DNA of 64,000 nucleotides from Variovorax flavidus (GCF_030317145.1 NZ_JASZYE010000003.1:62001-126000), one strand, 5' to 3'. Counted from the first letter of the stretch, positions 35,059 through 43,245 are shown. The notes: a model not told the origin generated them from the sequence alone. A program made the numbers and translations.

Positions 35059-35937
35059 TTACTTCAGGATGTTCAGCACGTCGCCGTACAGTTCGTCGGG
35101 CGCATAGCGCTTCTTGATCATTTGCTGGTCGTACGCATAGTCGATGACCTTCCGCAGCGACAGGTCGAGTTTCTCGAATCCGAAGGGCTGCAGCTCGTTC
35201 ACGCCTTCGGCGCCGGCCGCCTCGCGGCTCTCGACGAGCATGCGGTAGACCTCGGCCACGGCGTCGGGATGTTGCCGGACCAGTTCGTTCTTCACGACCA
35301 CGACGTGGTTGATCGGGATCACGCCGGTGCGCTGGTTCCATTCCCTGGCCGACGCCTGCGGGTTGTCGATCACGTGGCGCAGCTTGTCCTTGTTCTCGAT
35401 CGCGCCGCCGGCAATGATGGCGTCGACCTTGCCGTCGAGCAGCGCCTGCTCCAGGCCCAGCGTCTTGTCCAGGCCCTGCACCCCATCGGGGTCCTTGTAC
35501 TCGGCCACGTGGGCGCCCTCCTGGCTCCACCATTGCACGTCCTGCATTTTCAGGCCGTACTCGTCGCTGAGGATGCCGCGCACCCACGTCGGCGTGGTCT
35601 GCGAATACGAGCGCATGGCCACGCGCTTGCCCCGGAGGTCCGCGGCGGAGAAGACGTCGTCGGCGCGCGAATAGAGGCTCTTATGGTGGAAGTTGCCGTT
35701 CATCACGAAAGGCAGCAGCGTGTAGGGATGGCCCGCGTCGTAGGCGAGCAGGTAGGTGACCACGGCGAGTTCGGCGACGTCGAACAGGTGGTTGCGCACC
35801 ACGTCCTTGAACGCCTTCTGCGCCGTGTCCACCGGCGCGATGTCGAGGGACACGCGATCGGAGGCGATCTCGTGATTCTTGAGTGCGGCAGTCTTGGGGT
35901 AGCTGCCGAACATGGCTTTCAGTGTTGTCTTTTCCAC
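35059..35937 (-). CDS. 4,5-dihydroxyphthalate decarboxylase-like protein (second copy)
   Basis: About 292 residues with the periplasmic-binding-protein (NMT1/Pht5) fold but no signal peptide, so cytoplasmic. The segment LRGKRVAMRSYSQTTPTWVRG followed by DEYGL matches its neighbour (LEGRKVGVRNFSVTAAVWTRG, DDYGL) and the Pht5 family. The GTG at 35937 is chosen: it starts 4 bases after the upstream stop and gives the family N-terminus LKAMFGSYPKTAALK. The longer open frame would overlap the upstream gene. It may decarboxylate an aromatic dicarboxylate, alone or as a partner of the upstream copy. Confidence 0.75.
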   Translation of the reverse strand: MEKTTLKAMFGSYPKTAALKNHEIASDRVSLDIAPVDTAQKAFKDVVRNHLFDVAELAVVTYLLAYDAGHPYTLLPFVMNGNFHHKSLYSRADDVFSAADLRGKRVAMRSYSQTTPTWVRGILSDEYGLKMQDVQWWSQEGAHVAEYKDPDGVQGLDKTLGLEQALLDGKVDAIIAGGAIENKDKLRHVIDNPQASAREWNQRTGVIPINHVVVVKNELVRQHPDAVAEVYRMLVESREAAGAEGVNELQPFGFEKLDLSLRKVIDYAYDQQMIKKRYAPDELYGDVLNILK

Positions 35938-35941
35938 GGCT

Positions 35942-36901
35942 CTATTTCCATTCGGCAACTTGGCCGGTGTTGGCGGTGCGGGGGTCGATGAAGATGTCTT
36001 CGGCACGCACTTCCTTGCCGATCAGCCCTTGCGCGTGGGCATAGCGGATCAGCGCCTGCAGCGAGGCCTTGTTCTCTTCGAAGCCATAGGGCAGCGGGTC
36101 GGGCATGAACTTGCGCAGACGCAGGTAGCGCTTGTCGTCGCCCGAGGGCTCCGCGATTGACGCCAGGCCATCCAGGTACGCCTGCTTGGAGTGCACGAAG
36201 TGCTGGTACAGGGCCTTGGGGAGGTCCGGGTGCTTCTCGACGAGTTCGTTGCGAACGACGATGACGCCATGGATGGGATAGATGCCGGTCTTCTCGAACC
36301 AGGCTTTCTCCACCTCCGCGTGATTGGTCACCAGCTCTTCCATCTCGATCCTGGCGTCACCGGCACCGGCGAGCCCGTCGAAGGCCACATCGATCTCGCC
36401 GGCCTCGATGGCCTGCACGATCTTCCGGCCTTCGGGGAGGCGCTGCACGTTGGGCGGCAACTGCAGGTCGTCCAGGTTCTCGGCCTCTTCCGTCACCCAG
36501 GTCACCTTGTCCGAGTTCAGGCCGTAGTCGTCGGCGAAGACGCCGCGCGTCCACACCGCAGCGGTGACGGAGAAATTGCGCACGCCGACCTTGCGGCCTT
36601 CCAGATCCTTCGGGCTGGCAAGCGCCAGGCCCTTGCGCTGCTTGATGCCCGAGTGCCTGAAGCGACGCGTCATCGGGAGCGGCAGCGCCGTGATCGCGGC
36701 CCCGCGCTCCAGCGCCATCAGGTACATGGTCGGCGCCATCTCACAGATGTCGTAGGGCTGCGTGCGCGCCATGTCGCGGTAGGCGTCGGGCATGCGCTTG
36801 ACCTCGATGAACTCGAACGCCACGCCCGGCGCGATCTCGGACCGGGCGCGCACACCGTCCAGCTGGGCGTGTTTGCCCAGCACCGTCTTGAAGCGGACCA
36901 T
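35942..36901 (-). CDS. 4,5-dihydroxyphthalate decarboxylase-like protein (first copy)
   Basis: 319-residue Pht5-like protein without a signal peptide. Pht5 converts 4,5-dihydroxyphthalate to protocatechuate, which would feed the LigJ-type route in this operon. The family blocks PYDICEMAPTMYLMA, GVRNFSVTAAVWTRG and GIYPIHGVIVVRNELVEKHPDL are visible. It starts one base after the aldolase stop and is followed by a diverged copy. Substrate assignment is by family and context only. Confidence 0.78.
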   Translation of the reverse strand: MVRFKTVLGKHAQLDGVRARSEIAPGVAFEFIEVKRMPDAYRDMARTQPYDICEMAPTMYLMALERGAAITALPLPMTRRFRHSGIKQRKGLALASPKDLEGRKVGVRNFSVTAAVWTRGVFADDYGLNSDKVTWVTEEAENLDDLQLPPNVQRLPEGRKIVQAIEAGEIDVAFDGLAGAGDARIEMEELVTNHAEVEKAWFEKTGIYPIHGVIVVRNELVEKHPDLPKALYQHFVHSKQAYLDGLASIAEPSGDDKRYLRLRKFMPDPLPYGFEENKASLQALIRYAHAQGLIGKEVRAEDIFIDPRTANTGQVAEWK

Positions 36902-36902
36902 C

Positions 36903-37757
36903 TCAGAGTTCCTTGACGAGATGACGGCCGGTTTCCAGCGCCGAGAAGTCGCGCCGCGGATAGCTCATGAGAAAGCGGTAGCCCTGGTCGATGATGTCCC
37001 TGGCGTTCTGCCTGGTCATGTGCGGATGGCCCACGGCCACGCCGTGCGCCTTGCCCACCTCCAGCACGTGGTCCATCATGCGCAGCAGTTCGGGGTTCTC
37101 GTAGTCGCGCGGGCAGCCCAGCTCCTGCGTGAGGTCGCCCTCGCCGAGCAGCAGGACGCCGATGCCCGGCACTTCCTTGAGGATGGTCTCGATGTTGTTG
37201 ACGCCCTGCACGTCTTCGATCATCAGCGCGACCAGGATCTCGCCTTCGGGCACCAGCGGCCACACATCGGCGCGCTTGTAGTACTCCTGCTGCGACAGCC
37301 CCCAGTAGCGTGCCGCCGCCATCGGCGCGTCGCCGCGCAGGCCGGCCGGCTCATGGTGGGGCCGGGAGGGCAGGCGCGGGTAACGGCAGGCGGCCACCGC
37401 GTTGTAGGCCTCCGCGCTGTTGCTGATGCGGGGCCACACGATGCCGTACGCACCCAGGTCCAGGGCCTGCTTGGCAAACCACTGGTTCATCTCGCTGCCG
37501 CTGGCGGGGATGCGCACCATCGGCGTCATGGGGTTGGCGATGCTGCCCGACTTGACGATCTGCTCGCGCAGCAGAAGGAACTGCATCGCGGTGCGCAGCG
37601 CGTTGATGTCCCAGGGGTTGTGCTCCAGCTCGAAGACCAGGCCGTCGTTGCTCGACTGGGCGAAATTCACCGCATTCTCGATTTCCGCCTGCACGAAGGA
37701 CGTAAAGGCAATGCCCTGGCCGCTTTCCAATGCACGGATGATTCCATTCAGACGCAT
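36903..37757 (-). CDS. HpcH/HpaI aldolase family protein
   Basis: 284-residue class II, metal-dependent aldolase of the HpaI/citrate-lyase-beta superfamily. Visible are FELEHNPWD, the catalytic Arg in MVRIPASG, and the metal-site region MIEDVQGVNNIETIL followed by LLGEGDLTQELG. In this operon it could cleave a 4-hydroxy-2-oxo acid, for example the LigJ product, into pyruvate and an oxo acid (inference). Second gene of the operon, ending one base before the first decarboxylase-like gene. Confidence 0.85.
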   Translation of the reverse strand: MRLNGIIRALESGQGIAFTSFVQAEIENAVNFAQSSNDGLVFELEHNPWDINALRTAMQFLLLREQIVKSGSIANPMTPMVRIPASGSEMNQWFAKQALDLGAYGIVWPRISNSAEAYNAVAACRYPRLPSRPHHEPAGLRGDAPMAAARYWGLSQQEYYKRADVWPLVPEGEILVALMIEDVQGVNNIETILKEVPGIGVLLLGEGDLTQELGCPRDYENPELLRMMDHVLEVGKAHGVAVGHPHMTRQNARDIIDQGYRFLMSYPRRDFSALETGRHLVKEL

Positions 37758-37778
37758 TTGATTTTCTCTTTTTTATTC

Positions 37779-38819
37779 TCAGATCATCGCCACGCAGAAT
37801 GCGTCGCCGGCATTTTCGGGAAGCTGCTTTTCAAACCAGGACTGCGCGCCGTCGAAGGTGTAGAAAACTTGCCCACCGCGCGTCACCGAAATCACGCCCT
37901 CCGGGTCGTGCTTGTGGGCATTGATGCCCATGATCGTGCTCAATGGCGTCACCTGCGCGTCGGCGCGGCGCCAGTTCTTGCCGAGATCGTCGCTCGTATA
38001 GACTGCACCGGCATTGCTTCGCGAAGCAATACTGAAGCATGAATACATTTTCTCGGGCATGCCGGCGGCAATCCGGAGATCACGGCAATAGGCAAATGGT
38101 GCGTATTTTCCGACCTCCAAATCCCTGAAGGTCTTGCCCAGGTCCGTGCTCTCGAAAATACCCAGTCGACAGATATAGAAGATCGAATCCGGGGCTGCGG
38201 GCGTGGTGGTGACGACGTGCGCGTCGAACATGCCCTCCGAGTCGTCGTCCGTCTCGATCTTGCTCCTCAGATGCTCCAGCTTGGCAAGCTCCAGCAGTCC
38301 GCGCGGCTCGGCATTCCAGGTCTTGCCGCCGTCCAGGCTGAGCATGAAACCATTGATCTCGGCAATGCCGTACAGGATCTTTTCATCGGTTGGATGGAAT
38401 GCGAGGCGCATGGCGCGGGATGCGCCGAAGCGGATCGCGAAACGCTCGGGGTTGTTGACCTCGCAGGCGGTCCATGTTTCGCCGCAGTCATGGCTTTCAA
38501 AAACGCCAATGGGCGACGTGCCTGCAAAAAGGTGGTTCGGATTGCGCGGATCGACCTCGATCGACCAGAACTGAAAACCGGGATCGAGCCCTTCGATCCG
38601 GCGCCAGGTCTGGCCCCTGTCCTCGGATTTATAAATACCCTTGCGCGCTGCCGCGAAAATGATCTGGTCGAATTCCGGATGCGGAACGATGGCCTGAACG
38701 GCGGCATCGTCCGCAATATCTTTTGCCTTCTCCCACCCTTTTCCGTGCTCCAGCCTATAAAGCGAACCGACGGCACCTTCGCGCGTCACCGCCGTGCCGG
38801 CGAACAAAACCCTATTCAT
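37779..38819 (-). CDS. Asp-box (BNR) beta-propeller protein
   Basis: 346 residues with at least six Asp-box repeats of the SxDxGxTW type: KSEDRGQTW, ESHDCGETW, SLDGGKTW, ESTDLGKTF, TSDDLGKNW and a degenerate YTFDGAQSW. This is the pattern of sialidase/HCF136/sortilin-type propellers. No signal peptide or sialidase catalytic motif is seen. ATG codons occur at 38822 and 38819; the latter is spaced 5 bases from AGGAGG and is preferred. It is the first gene of the aromatic-acid operon. Its function is unknown; a scaffold or enzyme role is possible. Confidence 0.8.
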   Translation of the reverse strand: MNRVLFAGTAVTREGAVGSLYRLEHGKGWEKAKDIADDAAVQAIVPHPEFDQIIFAAARKGIYKSEDRGQTWRRIEGLDPGFQFWSIEVDPRNPNHLFAGTSPIGVFESHDCGETWTACEVNNPERFAIRFGASRAMRLAFHPTDEKILYGIAEINGFMLSLDGGKTWNAEPRGLLELAKLEHLRSKIETDDDSEGMFDAHVVTTTPAAPDSIFYICRLGIFESTDLGKTFRDLEVGKYAPFAYCRDLRIAAGMPEKMYSCFSIASRSNAGAVYTSDDLGKNWRRADAQVTPLSTIMGINAHKHDPEGVISVTRGGQVFYTFDGAQSWFEKQLPENAGDAFCVAMI

Positions 38820-38882
38820 CATTGCCTCCTGGTCATACATGGCAATGCGATCTTAGGATTTAGCGTTTGCGCACTCTAATTA

Positions 38883-38915
38883 GTTCAGAAGCCCATCTAT
38901 AAGTTTGTGCTGAAC
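38883..38915. promoter_or_regulatory. Inverted repeat upstream of the aromatic-acid operon
   Basis: GTTCAG (38883-38888) and CTGAAC (38910-38915) flank a 21-base AT-rich centre containing TATAAG. A further imperfect repeat lies at 38860-38879 (TTAGCGT/ACTCTAA, one mismatch). Both are 41-96 bases upstream of the first operon gene, where an activator or repressor such as the LysR protein could bind. Confidence 0.4.
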
Positions 38916-38916
38916 C

Positions 38917-38928
38917 GGGGGGGGGGGG
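38917..38928. repeat. Twelve-G homopolymer tract
   Basis: Twelve consecutive G (C on the operon strand), two bases from the inverted repeat at 38883-38915 and about 98 bases upstream of the first operon gene. Tracts this long slip during replication and may alter promoter spacing. A sequencing or assembly length error is also possible. Confidence 0.8.
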
Positions 38929-38943
38929 TGGGAGGCAGGTCTG

Positions 38944-40140
38944 TCAGCGGAGGTAGCGGCCGCCCGGCCCCACCATCGCCAGCTCGACGAAGCGCGACCC
39001 ATGGTGGTTTTCGGGGCTGTAGTCGACCGTGTAGCCGCCGATATCGGTCATGTGCATGCCCTCCAGGGCCGCGACGAGCTTCTGCGGCGTGACGCCTTTG
39101 CCTGCGCGCTTCAGGCCTTCGAGCAGCACCTGGAGGTTGAGGTAGCCGAAGAAGTGGTCGTAGTCGACCGGCAGATCCGCCGCCTCCATCGCCGCGTGAT
39201 ACCTGCGCGTCAACGCGCTCGTGGCGCGGAAGGGATAGGGCACGATCTGCGCGATCGCCAAGCCGCGCGCCTCGTCACCGAGCGCTTCGATCACGGCGCG
39301 CGAACTGGCGATGCTCACGCAGTAGATGGGTGCCGCGATCTTCTGGCGAGCCGCCTTGACGAAGGGCACCAGCGACGGCCCGAAAGACATGAACATCAGA
39401 GCTTGCGGCTTGGCGGCCGCGAGCGTGGCGACGGCAGCGGCGGCATCGCTGCCGCTGACTTCGAGCGGCGCCTTGGCGACCAGGGTGGCACCAAGTTCCT
39501 TGCAGGTTTCCTCCACCACGGGCGCCATCAGTTGCCCGAAGGGGCTGTTCTGGTAGACGAGTGCAATCTCGGAGCGATGCAGCGTGACCAGATTGCGCAC
39601 CATCTGCACCACTTCATCGCGATAGCTCGCCATGGTCGTGAAGAAGTAAGGGTTGTGCTTGGCGCGCAGTGCGGGCGACCCGCTGTAGACGCCGACGAGC
39701 GGCACCTTCTTCTCCGCAATGAGCGGCAGCGCGGCGCCCACGCCGGCGGTGTTCGTCAGGCCGAACAGCGCAACCACGTCTTCACGCGCGAGAAGCTGGT
39801 TGACGTTCGCCACCGTCTTCTGGGCGTCGTAGGCATCGTCCAGGGTGACGAGCTTGACGCTGCGCCCGCCCAATCCGCCCTTTCGGTTGAACTCGGCCAA
39901 CGCCATGTCCTGTCCGCGCAGCACGGCCTGGAGGGTCGGCGCCAGCGGCCCGCTCAGGTGCGCGCTCTGGCCGATGACGATGTCGCCGGCGGCCTTGGGC
40001 GCCGTGCCGCCCTTCGCGGGCTTTTCGGCGCTGGGCGTATCCAGCGCAAGCGCCGGCAGTGCAGTGACGCCACTGGCGACGGCGACGATGGCCATTGCAG
40101 CCTGTCGGCGATTGAGTGCAGTCGTCGATCCTCGGGTCAT
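38944..40140 (-). CDS. Leu/Ile/Val-type ABC substrate-binding protein (orphan)
   Basis: 398-residue periplasmic binding protein of the branched-chain-amino-acid receptor family (Peripla_BP_6). A twin-arginine-like signal (LNRRQAAMA) and a linker precede DIVIGQSAHLSGPLAPTLQAV. Further family blocks are LVTLDDAYDAQKTVANVNQLL and VVALFGLTNTAG. The ATG at 40140 has AAGGAG before it. No permease or ATPase genes accompany it. Such orphan receptors in Burkholderiales often bind aromatic acids, and it lies directly upstream of the aromatic-acid operon on the same strand. Confidence 0.88.
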   Translation of the reverse strand: MTRGSTTALNRRQAAMAIVAVASGVTALPALALDTPSAEKPAKGGTAPKAAGDIVIGQSAHLSGPLAPTLQAVLRGQDMALAEFNRKGGLGGRSVKLVTLDDAYDAQKTVANVNQLLAREDVVALFGLTNTAGVGAALPLIAEKKVPLVGVYSGSPALRAKHNPYFFTTMASYRDEVVQMVRNLVTLHRSEIALVYQNSPFGQLMAPVVEETCKELGATLVAKAPLEVSGSDAAAAVATLAAAKPQALMFMSFGPSLVPFVKAARQKIAAPIYCVSIASSRAVIEALGDEARGLAIAQIVPYPFRATSALTRRYHAAMEAADLPVDYDHFFGYLNLQVLLEGLKRAGKGVTPQKLVAALEGMHMTDIGGYTVDYSPENHHGSRFVELAMVGPGGRYLR

Positions 40141-40350
40141 GGAAATGTCTCCTTGTCGTTGTTTGAGGCGGCCGGATGCTGCTGCCCGCGCCAGTTCAGG
40201 CGGTGTCCTGCCGGCGACAACCAAGTAACGAATGTCAAAACTTCGTGAATTGCTTCACTGCCGCGGTGAGTCCCGGCCCCCGGCCGATCGCGGCTTGCAG
40301 CCAACGACCTTGAACTGCAACATACGTTGCGCTGCATGGAGGCACTCCCG

Positions 40351-41160
40351 ATGAACACCTCTTCGACCTTCCTGGCCACGCAAGGCGATGCCTACGAGAA
40401 AGTGATGGGGCGCTGGAGCCGGCAACTCGCGCTTCCCTTCCTGGACTTCGTCGGCACGGCGGAAGGCGATCGCGTGCTCGACGTCGGCTGCGGCACCGGC
40501 CACCTGACCTTCGCGGTAGCCCGGCGATCGGGCTCCGGCGAGTTGCGCGGCATCGACATGGCCCAGCCCTATATCGAGCATGCGAGGCGCCACAACCAGG
40601 ATGCGCGCATCGTCTTCGAGGTCGGGGATGCCTGCGCCCTGCCCTTTCCGGAACGGAGCTTCGATCGGGTGCTGTCGCTGCTGGTCCTGCACTTCGTGCC
40701 GCAGGCGGAGCAGGCGATCGCCGAGATGCGGCGCGTCGCAAAACCCGGTGGGGTGGTCGGCGCAGCCGTATGGGATGTGCGCGGCGGCTTCGTCGCGAAC
40801 CGGATGTTCTTCGATACCGCTGCTGCAATCGATCCCAAGGCCAGGGAGCGTCGCGCACGAAACTACACGCGGCCCATGACGCGACCCGGGGAACTGCAAC
40901 GGGCATGGCGCACTGCCGGGCTGAAGGACGTGGTGGAAACCACGCTGATCATGCGGATGGAGTTCGCCTCCTTCGCCGACTACTGGACTCCCTATGAGGG
41001 CAGCGAAGGCCCCGCCGCAGAGTACGTCGCCAGCCTCACCGACGCGGAGCGCGAGCGACTGCGAGAGGCTGTCGAGGCGGCCTATCTGGGCGGCGAGGCC
41101 GATGGCCCACGCTCCTATGCGGCGCTGGCGTGGGCCGTGAAAGGAACGGCACCTTCCTGA
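40351..41160 (+). CDS. Class I SAM-dependent methyltransferase
   Basis: 269-residue protein with the Methyltransf_11 fold. The SAM motif VLDVGCGTGHLT is at about residues 42-53, GIDMAQPYIEHAR follows, and LPFPERSFDRVLSLLVLHFV is the post-motif. Acceptor unknown. The ATG at 40351 is preceded by GGAGG; earlier in-frame ATGs lack one. Divergent from the orphan receptor gene across a 210-base gap with no clear signals. Confidence 0.85.
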   Translation: MNTSSTFLATQGDAYEKVMGRWSRQLALPFLDFVGTAEGDRVLDVGCGTGHLTFAVARRSGSGELRGIDMAQPYIEHARRHNQDARIVFEVGDACALPFPERSFDRVLSLLVLHFVPQAEQAIAEMRRVAKPGGVVGAAVWDVRGGFVANRMFFDTAAAIDPKARERRARNYTRPMTRPGELQRAWRTAGLKDVVETTLIMRMEFASFADYWTPYEGSEGPAAEYVASLTDAERERLREAVEAAYLGGEADGPRSYAALAWAVKGTAPS

Positions 41161-41332
41161 GGACATGGTGGCGCCGTCGAAGCCACTGTCACATGCGTGC
41201 GACACACGACGGGCACCTGCGCCGTCGACTGCATCGTATTCGTCGATGCAACGCTCTTGCTGCCCGATTGCGTGCGCCATTGCGGTCCGCCGGGGTGCGG
41301 CGTATCGTGGCTGCACCATGAAGGAGCGGAAC

Positions 41333-41698
41333 ATGCCTTCACGAAGAAACCTTTCGGGCGGAACGACGCGGCACATGCCGCCGCCGATGCCGCCGAGTTC
41401 GATGGGCTACCCCATGGAACTGACGAAGCCGTCGGATGCCGAGTTGTGCGAACGCGCGGTGCAAACGATATGGCGCAGTCTGGATGAGCACGACCTCGTG
41501 GACGAACACGTCCGACAGGAACTGGCCGCAGTCCTCGAGCCGCTGACCTGCCTCGCCCTGGGGGATCGCCCGCAGCGCCTGATCAATGTCTTGAAGTTGC
41601 CCAACCCGATCGATGCTTCCCATCTGTATTGGCTCACCCGCCGCCTTCTGACGCTGGTGCCTGAGCTGCAAGCCGCGGCCATTGCGCGCAAGCTTTAG
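41333..41698 (+). CDS. Small protein of unknown function
   Basis: 121 residues with no family recognised. An N-terminal proline/methionine-rich stretch (about 18-35) precedes a helical, leucine-rich region from about residue 38 on, with no membrane segment. AAGGAG lies 6 bases before the ATG at 41333; the frame is open for 168 bases upstream without support. A small 7-base-arm repeat (41230-41250) lies in the gap before it. Confidence 0.6.
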   Translation: MPSRRNLSGGTTRHMPPPMPPSSMGYPMELTKPSDAELCERAVQTIWRSLDEHDLVDEHVRQELAAVLEPLTCLALGDRPQRLINVLKLPNPIDASHLYWLTRRLLTLVPELQAAAIARKL

Positions 41699-41716
41699 CG
41701 CCACCCTGTGGCAATA

Positions 41717-41736
41717 GTCACGAAATCGATCGTGAC
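41717..41736. promoter_or_regulatory. Inverted repeat A upstream of the Mrr-type gene
   Basis: GTCACGA (41717-41723) and TCGTGAC (41730-41736) are perfect 7-base arms with a 6-base centre. It lies 18 bases after the preceding stop codon and 94 bases before the nuclease start. Operator or weak terminator. Confidence 0.4.
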
Positions 41737-41778
41737 GATGTGGTCGCGTCGCATCGCTGGAATCTCCTTCGCTAGAGT

Positions 41779-41798
41779 GCCGGACAAATACGTCCGGC
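41779..41798. promoter_or_regulatory. Inverted repeat B upstream of the Mrr-type gene
   Basis: GCCGGAC (41779-41785) and GTCCGGC (41792-41798) have the same 7-6-7 geometry as repeat A but a different sequence. It lies 31 bases before the nuclease start, close to the ribosome site, so it could be an operator or a leader hairpin. Confidence 0.4.
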
Positions 41799-41829
41799 GC
41801 CGCCGCACGAACAACAACGAGGAGACAAC

Positions 41830-42684
41830 ATGCCGCGACGCAAGAAGACCGGACCGTTGGAGGACATGGTCGAGGTGGTGTCAATGCTGCCCTGGTGGGT
41901 CGGCGTTGCACTGGCGCCGGTGATCTACTTCCTTGCGCATGCATGGGCCGTCCGAATCACAGCCGAGATGGTCACCAAGCCGCAGATCACATCCAGTCTC
42001 TATTTCGCGCTGGCGTCGGTTGGACAGTACCTGGTGCCTTTCGTGTGCCTCGCTGGCGCGGCCTTGTCGGCATGGCGCCGCCATCAAAGGAAGCAACTGG
42101 CCGACAACGTGGCTGCCGCGAAGACCGCGGACGCGCTTGAAGGCATGACCTGGCGCGAGTTCGAACGCCTGGTCGGCGAGGGCTTCAGGAGAAAGGGCTT
42201 CCAGGTCGAAGAGCTGGGCGGCAGCGGGCCCGATGGCGGTGTCGACCTCGTCTTGCGCAAAAGCGGCGAGAAGCATCTCGTGCAATGCAAGCAATGGCGG
42301 GCCTACAAGGTGGGCGTGCAGGTCGTGCGCGAGCTGTACGGCGCAATGGCTGCTGACGGTGCGGCGGGCGGTTTCGTCGTGACTTCCGGACGATTCACCG
42401 AAGAGGCGCGAGCCTTTGCCGAAGGACGGAACGTCCAACTGCTGGATGGCGACGCGTTGTTCGCCATGATTCGATCTGCGCGAAGCGTCAAGCACGGCGA
42501 CGACCCCGCGCAAGCAGCGAAGCCAATGCCTTTGCCTCCCGACAACGCGACAACAGCACTCCAGACGCCCTGCTGCCCGAAATGCTCGGGCGCGATGGTG
42601 CGCCGGACTGCAAGGAAAGGCGCACACGCCGGCGATTCATTCTGGGGATGCGCCGCCTATCCGAAATGCAGAGGAACCGCATGA
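41830..42684 (+). CDS. Membrane-anchored Mrr-type nuclease with C-terminal zinc ribbon
   Basis: 284 residues in three parts. Two membrane helices lie at about 21-40 and 57-82. An Mrr-type restriction-endonuclease domain at about 103-215 carries the PD-(D/E)xK residues Glu110, Asp139 (GPDGGVDL) and Gln152-x-Lys154 (VQCKQW). A topoisomerase-type C4 zinc ribbon occupies about 248-281 (CPKC, then Cys274 and Cys280). This arrangement is seen in scattered proteins often labelled restriction endonuclease; the role is unproven. The gene is preceded by two perfect inverted repeats and overlaps the next gene by 4 bases. Confidence 0.85.
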   Translation: MPRRKKTGPLEDMVEVVSMLPWWVGVALAPVIYFLAHAWAVRITAEMVTKPQITSSLYFALASVGQYLVPFVCLAGAALSAWRRHQRKQLADNVAAAKTADALEGMTWREFERLVGEGFRRKGFQVEELGGSGPDGGVDLVLRKSGEKHLVQCKQWRAYKVGVQVVRELYGAMAADGAAGGFVVTSGRFTEEARAFAEGRNVQLLDGDALFAMIRSARSVKHGDDPAQAAKPMPLPPDNATTALQTPCCPKCSGAMVRRTARKGAHAGDSFWGCAAYPKCRGTA

Positions 42685-42980
42685 AGAACGTGATCGTCCT
42701 GTTGATCCTGTGTCTCATCGGTTGGAAGGCATACACCCACTTCGAGCAGCGACAGCAGCAGGGAGTCCGTGTTGCGGTTCCGGACAAGGCGTGGAGCCCT
42801 TCAACCTCCGGTCGCCCCACGACCGAAGCGAACAACGCTTCGTTCAGGTGCGACGGGCGGACGCACTGCTCGCAGATGACATCGTGTGCCGAAGCGACCT
42901 TCTTTCTGAAGAGCTGCCCCGGCGTCAAGATGGATGGCAACGGCGACGGCGTTCCGTGCGAAAAGCAGTGGTGCCGTTGA
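42681..42980 (+). CDS. Excalibur calcium-binding domain protein
   Basis: 99-residue protein: an N-terminal signal-anchor (VIVLLILCLIGW), a short linker, and a C-terminal Excalibur domain with CSQMTSC, the calcium-loop-like DGNGDG (85-90) and paired cysteines (63, 69, 79, 93, 98). The ATGA overlap with the nuclease gene shows translational coupling. Expected to face the periplasm or to sit membrane-anchored. Confidence 0.85.
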   Translation: MKNVIVLLILCLIGWKAYTHFEQRQQQGVRVAVPDKAWSPSTSGRPTTEANNASFRCDGRTHCSQMTSCAEATFFLKSCPGVKMDGNGDGVPCEKQWCR

Positions 42981-43245
42981 CCACCTGAAGAAGATCTCTC
43001 AGTCGACGACCAGCCCGCGGTCCCAGATCTGTGCCGACAGTACTTTCGTTTCGTTTGCGATCGTGCCGCGACAACGAGGCGTACTTCGGTCGGTTCTTCA
43101 AGTAGCACACCGGCCATCAGTCGACCGAATTCCGTGACATGGCGCGCACGAAGCTGGCGACGCCGTGACGACGCAGCACAATGACGGACAGCCCTTCCAT
43201 CCACCCGGGCCGCCGGCCCGCTCATGACCATTGCGAGGCCTCACC
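42981..43245. other. Gene-free stretch, no signal recognised
   Basis: About 265 bases between the Excalibur gene and the glyoxalase-fold gene. Short open frames occur, but none has a ribosome site or a recognisable product. No clear hairpin was seen. Confidence 0.4.
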
